DNA from: Actinomadura citrea
GTDB lineage: Bacteria > Actinomycetota > Actinomycetes > Streptosporangiales > Streptosporangiaceae
Reading direction: 5' to 3'
Assembly: GCF_013409045.1 (NCBI RefSeq)
Contig: NZ_JACCBT010000001.1
Coordinates: 6,386,001-6,450,000, forward strand
DNA: 64,000 nucleotides
In this document: in pieces, positions 60,633 to 64,000 of the stretch
Layout: each line of letters opens with the position of its first letter
Position numbering within the stretch: the stretch's first letter is position 1
The notes under the pieces: generated by a model
Told to the model about the DNA's origin: nothing
Databases searched by the model: none
What the model saw: only the letters and a program-made list of their open reading frames with translations
Program-made: the position numbers and the translations under genes

Positions 60633-62279
60633 ATGACCCAGGACACCCTGCTCGTCCACACCGCCGGCGACCGCGCCGAGGGCGGAGGCTGGTGGCGCGA
60701 CGCCGTCATCTACCAGGTGTACGTGCGCAGCTTCGCCGACTCCGACGGCGACGGTGTCGGCGACCTCCCGGGCATCCGGTCCCGGCTGCCCTACCTGGCC
60801 GGCCTCGGCGTCGACGCCCTGTGGCTGACGCCGTTCTACGTCTCGCCGATGGCGGACTTCGGCTACGACGTGGCGGACTACCGCGACGTCGACCCGCTGT
60901 TCGGCACCCTCGCCGACGCCCGCGACCTCATCGCGGACGCACACGCGCACGGGCTGCGGATCATCGTGGACGTCGTGCCGAACCACACCTCCGACCGGCA
61001 CGCCTGGTTCCGGACCGCGCTCGCCGCGGCCCCCGGATCCGCCGAGCGCGACCGCTACATCTTCCGGGACGGGAGGGGACCGGGCGGCGTCGAACCCCCG
61101 AACGACTGGGAGTCGGTGTTCGGTGGCCCCGCCTGGACGCGGGCACCGGACGGCCAGTGGTACCTGCACCTCTTCGCGTCCGAGCAGCCCGACCTCGACT
61201 GGGAGAACCCCGAGGTCCACGCCGAGTTCGCCGACGTCCTGAGGTTCTGGCTGGACCTCGGGGTGGACGGTTTCCGCGTGGACGTCGCACACGGCATGGC
61301 CAAGGCGCCGGGCCTGCCCGACGTGGGCCACCCGAACCAGACGGAGATGCTCGGCACGGCCGTCCTGCCCTACTTCGACCAGGACGCCGTCCACGACATC
61401 CACCGCGCGTGGCGCCGCCTGCTCGACTCCTACGGCGCGGAGCGGATCGCCGTCGCCGAGGCGTGGGCCCCCACGCCGCAGCGACTCGCCGACTACACCC
61501 GTCCCGACGAGCTGCACCAGGCGTTCAACTTCCACTACCTGACCGCGCCCTGGGAGGCGGCCGGGATGCGGAGGGTGATCGAGGAGTCGCTGCGCACCGC
61601 CGGGGGCGTCGGCGCACCCGCGACCTGGGTGCTGTCCAACCACGACGTGAAACGCCACGTCACCCGGTACGGCGACGGCGAGACCGGCCTGCGGCGCGCC
61701 CGCGCGGCCGCGCTGCTGACGCTCGCACTGCCCGGCTCGTCCTACGTCTACCAGGGCGAGGAGCTCGGCCTGCCGGAGGTCCTGGACCTCCCGGAGGAGT
61801 TCCAGCAGGACCCGCAGCGGCTGCGCGGCGAGGGCGCGGGCCGCGACGGCTGCCGCGTCCCGATGCCGTGGGAGGGCGAGGAGCCCCCGTTCGGGTTCGG
61901 CGCGGGCACCGCGTCCTGGCTCCCGATCCCCACCGCGTGGCGCGACCTGACCGTCGCCGCGCAGGACGGCGACCCCGGCTCCATGCTGGCTCTCTACCGT
62001 GAGGCACTGCGCGTCCGCCGCGAGCATCCGGCGCTCGGCGACGGAGATTTGTCCTGGATCGCGGGTCCACCCGGCACACTGGTCTTCGTGCGTGCGGCCG
62101 GGGGCGGGAACGGGCGGCTCGCGTGCGCGGTCAACATGGGCGACGCCACCGCGCGCGTCCGCGTGCGGGGGACCCCGCTCCTGGCGAGCGGGCCGGTCCG
62201 CGCCGACGGCTCCGTGAACGGCGGAGACGTCGACCTGCCCCCGGACACCGCACTGTGGTGGGACGTCGAGGAGGGATGA
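60633..62279 (+). CDS. GH13 alpha-glucosidase
   Basis: Intracellular glycoside hydrolase family 13 enzyme, 548 aa, that would split imported alpha-glucosides to glucose. Conserved regions: VDVVPNHTS, GFRVDVAHG with nucleophile Asp217, VAEAWAP with acid/base Glu276, and VLSNHDVKR with Asp338. There is no signal peptide. ATG 60633 is preferred because AGAAGGA lies 5-6 nt upstream; ATG 60627 is embedded in that site. Glucose released here would feed glk. Product specificity (maltose, isomaltose, trehalose-like) is not decided. Confidence 0.92.
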   Translation: MTQDTLLVHTAGDRAEGGGWWRDAVIYQVYVRSFADSDGDGVGDLPGIRSRLPYLAGLGVDALWLTPFYVSPMADFGYDVADYRDVDPLFGTLADARDLIADAHAHGLRIIVDVVPNHTSDRHAWFRTALAAAPGSAERDRYIFRDGRGPGGVEPPNDWESVFGGPAWTRAPDGQWYLHLFASEQPDLDWENPEVHAEFADVLRFWLDLGVDGFRVDVAHGMAKAPGLPDVGHPNQTEMLGTAVLPYFDQDAVHDIHRAWRRLLDSYGAERIAVAEAWAPTPQRLADYTRPDELHQAFNFHYLTAPWEAAGMRRVIEESLRTAGGVGAPATWVLSNHDVKRHVTRYGDGETGLRRARAAALLTLALPGSSYVYQGEELGLPEVLDLPEEFQQDPQRLRGEGAGRDGCRVPMPWEGEEPPFGFGAGTASWLPIPTAWRDLTVAAQDGDPGSMLALYREALRVRREHPALGDGDLSWIAGPPGTLVFVRAAGGGNGRLACAVNMGDATARVRVRGTPLLASGPVRADGSVNGGDVDLPPDTALWWDVEEG

Positions 62280-62280
62280 C

Positions 62281-63348
62281 TTGAAACCTATGACGACGCG
62301 CCTGGCGGACATCGCGGCACACGCCGGGGTGAGCGAGGCGACGGTGAGCCGCGTGCTCAACGGCAAGCCGGGCGTGTCCCCGACCACGCGCCAGGCGGTG
62401 CTGACCGCCCTGGACGTGCTCGGATACGAGCGCCCGGCCCGGCTGCGCCAGCAGCGGGCCGGGCTGATCGGGCTGATCATCCCCGAGCTGACCAACCCGA
62501 TCTTCCCGGCGTTCGCCGAGGTCATCGAGAGCGCGCTGGCCCGGCACGGGTACATGGCGGTGCTGTGCTCGCAGGCGCCGGGCGGCGTCGCGGAGGACGA
62601 CTACATCGAGATGCTGCTGGAGCGCGGCGTCGCCGGGATCATCTTCGTCAACGGCCTGCACGCCAACGCCAACTCCGACCGGGCCCGCTACGCGCGGCTG
62701 CTCGAACAGGCCCTGCCGATCGTCCTGGTCAACGGCCACCGTCCCGACATCGACGCGCCGTACGTCTCCAACGACGACGTGGCGTCGATGGAGGCGGTGG
62801 TCGCGCACCTGGCCGCAATGGGCCACCGCCGGATCGGCCTCGCGATCGGCCAGGACGTGTACGTACCGACGCGGCGCAAGACCGAGGGGTTCCGGCGCGG
62901 GATGGCCGCGCACACCGGGCTCGCCCCGGACGAGGTGGACGAGCTGGTCGTCAACACCATGTACACGGTCGAGGGCGGGCAGGCGGCGGCCGCAAAGCTG
63001 CTCGACGCGGGCTGCACGGCGATCTGCGGCGGCAACGACATCATGGCGCTCGGCGCGATCCGGGCCGCCCGGGCGCGCGGCCTCCAGGTCCCCGATGACG
63101 TTTCGGTGACCGGCATGGACGACTCGCTGCTCACGGCCTACCTCGACCCCCCGCTGACCACGGTCCGGCAGTCGGTGCGGGAGATGTCGATGGCCGCGGT
63201 GAGCACCGTCCTGGACGAGATCCGCGGCACCCGCGCGCCCCGCACCGAGCTGCTCTACCGGCCCGAACTCGTCGTCCGGCGGTCCACGGCCCCGGCCCCG
63301 GCGGCGGCCCGGCTGACCCGCGTCAAGGGAGGGCTGACCCCGCCCTGA
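62281..63348 (+). CDS. LacI-family transcriptional repressor
   Basis: A 355-aa repressor with N-terminal helix-turn-helix (TRLADIAAHAGVSEATVSRVLNGKPGVSPTTR) and a sugar-binding domain (LIGLIIPELTNPIFP; SVTGMDDSLLTAYLDPPLTTVRQ). TTG 62281 has GAGGAGGGA about 6 nt upstream and is chosen over ATG 62290. It lies one base after the GH13 stop and probably controls the importer through the operator at 57326. An unusual C-terminal Ala/Pro extension follows the core. Confidence 0.9.
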   Translation: MKPMTTRLADIAAHAGVSEATVSRVLNGKPGVSPTTRQAVLTALDVLGYERPARLRQQRAGLIGLIIPELTNPIFPAFAEVIESALARHGYMAVLCSQAPGGVAEDDYIEMLLERGVAGIIFVNGLHANANSDRARYARLLEQALPIVLVNGHRPDIDAPYVSNDDVASMEAVVAHLAAMGHRRIGLAIGQDVYVPTRRKTEGFRRGMAAHTGLAPDEVDELVVNTMYTVEGGQAAAAKLLDAGCTAICGGNDIMALGAIRAARARGLQVPDDVSVTGMDDSLLTAYLDPPLTTVRQSVREMSMAAVSTVLDEIRGTRAPRTELLYRPELVVRRSTAPAPAAARLTRVKGGLTPP

Positions 63349-63450
63349 CGGGGTGTCGGACCAGGCCTGACCCGCCGGCGCGGCGGCCAGGTTCTTGTAA
63401 CGGTTGTGTTTCGGCACATTGACAGTGAGCCGGGTCACGGTCTTTCATCC

Positions 63451-63466
63451 GTGGGAGCGCTCCCAC
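63451..63466. promoter_or_regulatory. CebR-type operator (perfect palindrome)
   Basis: GTGGGAGCGCTCCCAC contains the 14-bp CebR box TGGGAGCGCTCCCA known for cello-oligosaccharide utilisation genes in streptomycetes. It lies about 36 bp before the following lipoprotein gene. Confidence 0.8.
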
Positions 63467-63501
63467 ACCGATGCACCACCACAACCTGAGAGGGGTCCGC
63501 C

Positions 63502-64000
63502 ATGAGGGCCATCATGCGGCGCGGACTGAGTACGGCGATGGCGGCGGTACTCGTCGGCGGCCTCGCCGTCGCGTGCGGCGGCGACGACGGCGACGACAAG
63601 GGGGGCTCCGACAACGGGCCGGTCGAGCTGACCGTCGACGTCTTCGGCGAGCCGGGTTACGACGCGCTCTACAAGCAGTACGAGCAGTCCCACCCCAACG
63701 TGAAGATCAAGCAGCGCAAGGTCTCCACCCTGGACGAGTACAAGCCGCGCATCCAGCAGTGGATGGCCACCGGCAGCGGCGCGGGCGACGTCGTCATGCT
63801 GGAGGAGGGCATCCTGCCGCTCTACATGCAGCAGAAGGCCAAGTTCCTCGACCTGTTCGACTACGGCGGCAAGGACCTGGAGAAGAACTTCCTGCCGTGG
63901 AAGTGGCAGGCGGGCCTCACCGCGGACGGCAAGCAGCTCATCGGCCTCGGCACCGACGTCGGCCCCCTCGCCATGTGCTACCGCACGGACCTGTTCAAGA
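63502..64000 (+). CDS. Solute-binding lipoprotein, partial (cellobiose-type candidate)
   Basis: The first 166 residues of a family-1 solute-binding protein, cut by the right edge. ATG 63502 has GAGAGGGG upstream. A signal peptide with lipobox (GGLAVACGG) and an Asp/Gly linker is followed by VELTVDVFGEPGYDALYKQYEQ, HPNVKIKQRKV and TDVGPLAMCYRTDLF. The CebR-type box upstream suggests cellobiose or cellotriose uptake (CebE role); the protein itself does not fix the sugar. Confidence 0.8.
   Translation, partial: MRAIMRRGLSTAMAAVLVGGLAVACGGDDGDDKGGSDNGPVELTVDVFGEPGYDALYKQYEQSHPNVKIKQRKVSTLDEYKPRIQQWMATGSGAGDVVMLEEGILPLYMQQKAKFLDLFDYGGKDLEKNFLPWKWQAGLTADGKQLIGLGTDVGPLAMCYRTDLFK

Overview
The window is very GC-rich DNA with tightly packed genes, frequent GTG and TTG starts and many ATGA/GTGA stop-start overlaps. 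It looks like the chromosome of a filamentous actinobacterium. A hopanoid operon, F420-type and DUF6879/DUF6082 families, LacI-controlled sugar ABC importers without local ATPases and a venezuelin-like class IV lanthipeptide locus fit a member of the Thermomonosporaceae (Actinomadura-like) or a close relative. No rRNA, tRNA, CRISPR array, phage or transposase was seen.

Layout. 1-1.2 kb: start of dxs (minus strand, running off the left edge) and idi. 1.3-4.5 kb: a GtsABC-like sugar importer. 4.7-8.9 kb: ASCH protein, Mug glycosylase, a frameshifted Uma2-type gene, aldo/keto reductase, and a TetR/SDR divergent pair sharing a perfect 12-bp-arm operator. 9-15.2 kb: aconitase, a small secreted protein, a secreted type B carboxylesterase and a DUF2804 protein. 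15.3-22.4 kb: hopanoid operon hpnC-hpnD-hpnE-polyprenyl synthase-shc-hpnH, every junction overlapping or abutting. 22.5-27.4 kb: a PAP2/acyltransferase fusion, PadR and DUF1707, LysR, a flavin/F420 oxidoreductase. 27.5-32.2 kb: Entner-Doudoroff operon edd-glk-eda, divergent from a ROK repressor. 32.6-41.1 kb: class IV lanthipeptide cluster (LanL synthetase, prolyl-oligopeptidase-type protease, 51-aa precursor, heterodimeric ABC exporter). 41.2-46.7 kb: an ECF sigma operon beginning with a 30-aa membrane peptide, DUF6879/DUF6082 genes, an imine-reductase-like enzyme, and a MarR regulator with its secreted beta-propeller target. 46.9-48.4 kb: a secreted acid phosphatase. 48.7-55.7 kb: an unusual set of RibA-like GTP cyclohydrolase II, a PTPS homologue lacking the usual active site, creatininase family, CDP-alcohol phosphotransferase, dehydrogenase, glycosyltransferase, methyltransferase, flippase-like and PAP2 proteins. 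55.8-57.2 kb: tandem nucleotidyltransferases. 57.4-63.3 kb: an alpha-glucoside importer with GH13 glucosidase and LacI regulator. 63.45-64 kb: a second importer behind a CebR-type palindrome, cut by the right edge.

How the parts fit. The MEP genes (dxs, idi) and the hopanoid operon form an isoprenoid-to-hopanoid route ending, within this window, at adenosylhopane. The sugar importers feed hexoses into glucokinase and the Entner-Doudoroff enzymes. The best candidates for little-described biology are the GTP-derived orphan pathway at 48.7-55.7 kb, whose RibA and PTPS homologues carry changes at catalytic positions and which has a creatininase-family candidate deformylase next to it, and the lanthipeptide cluster with its own leader protease.
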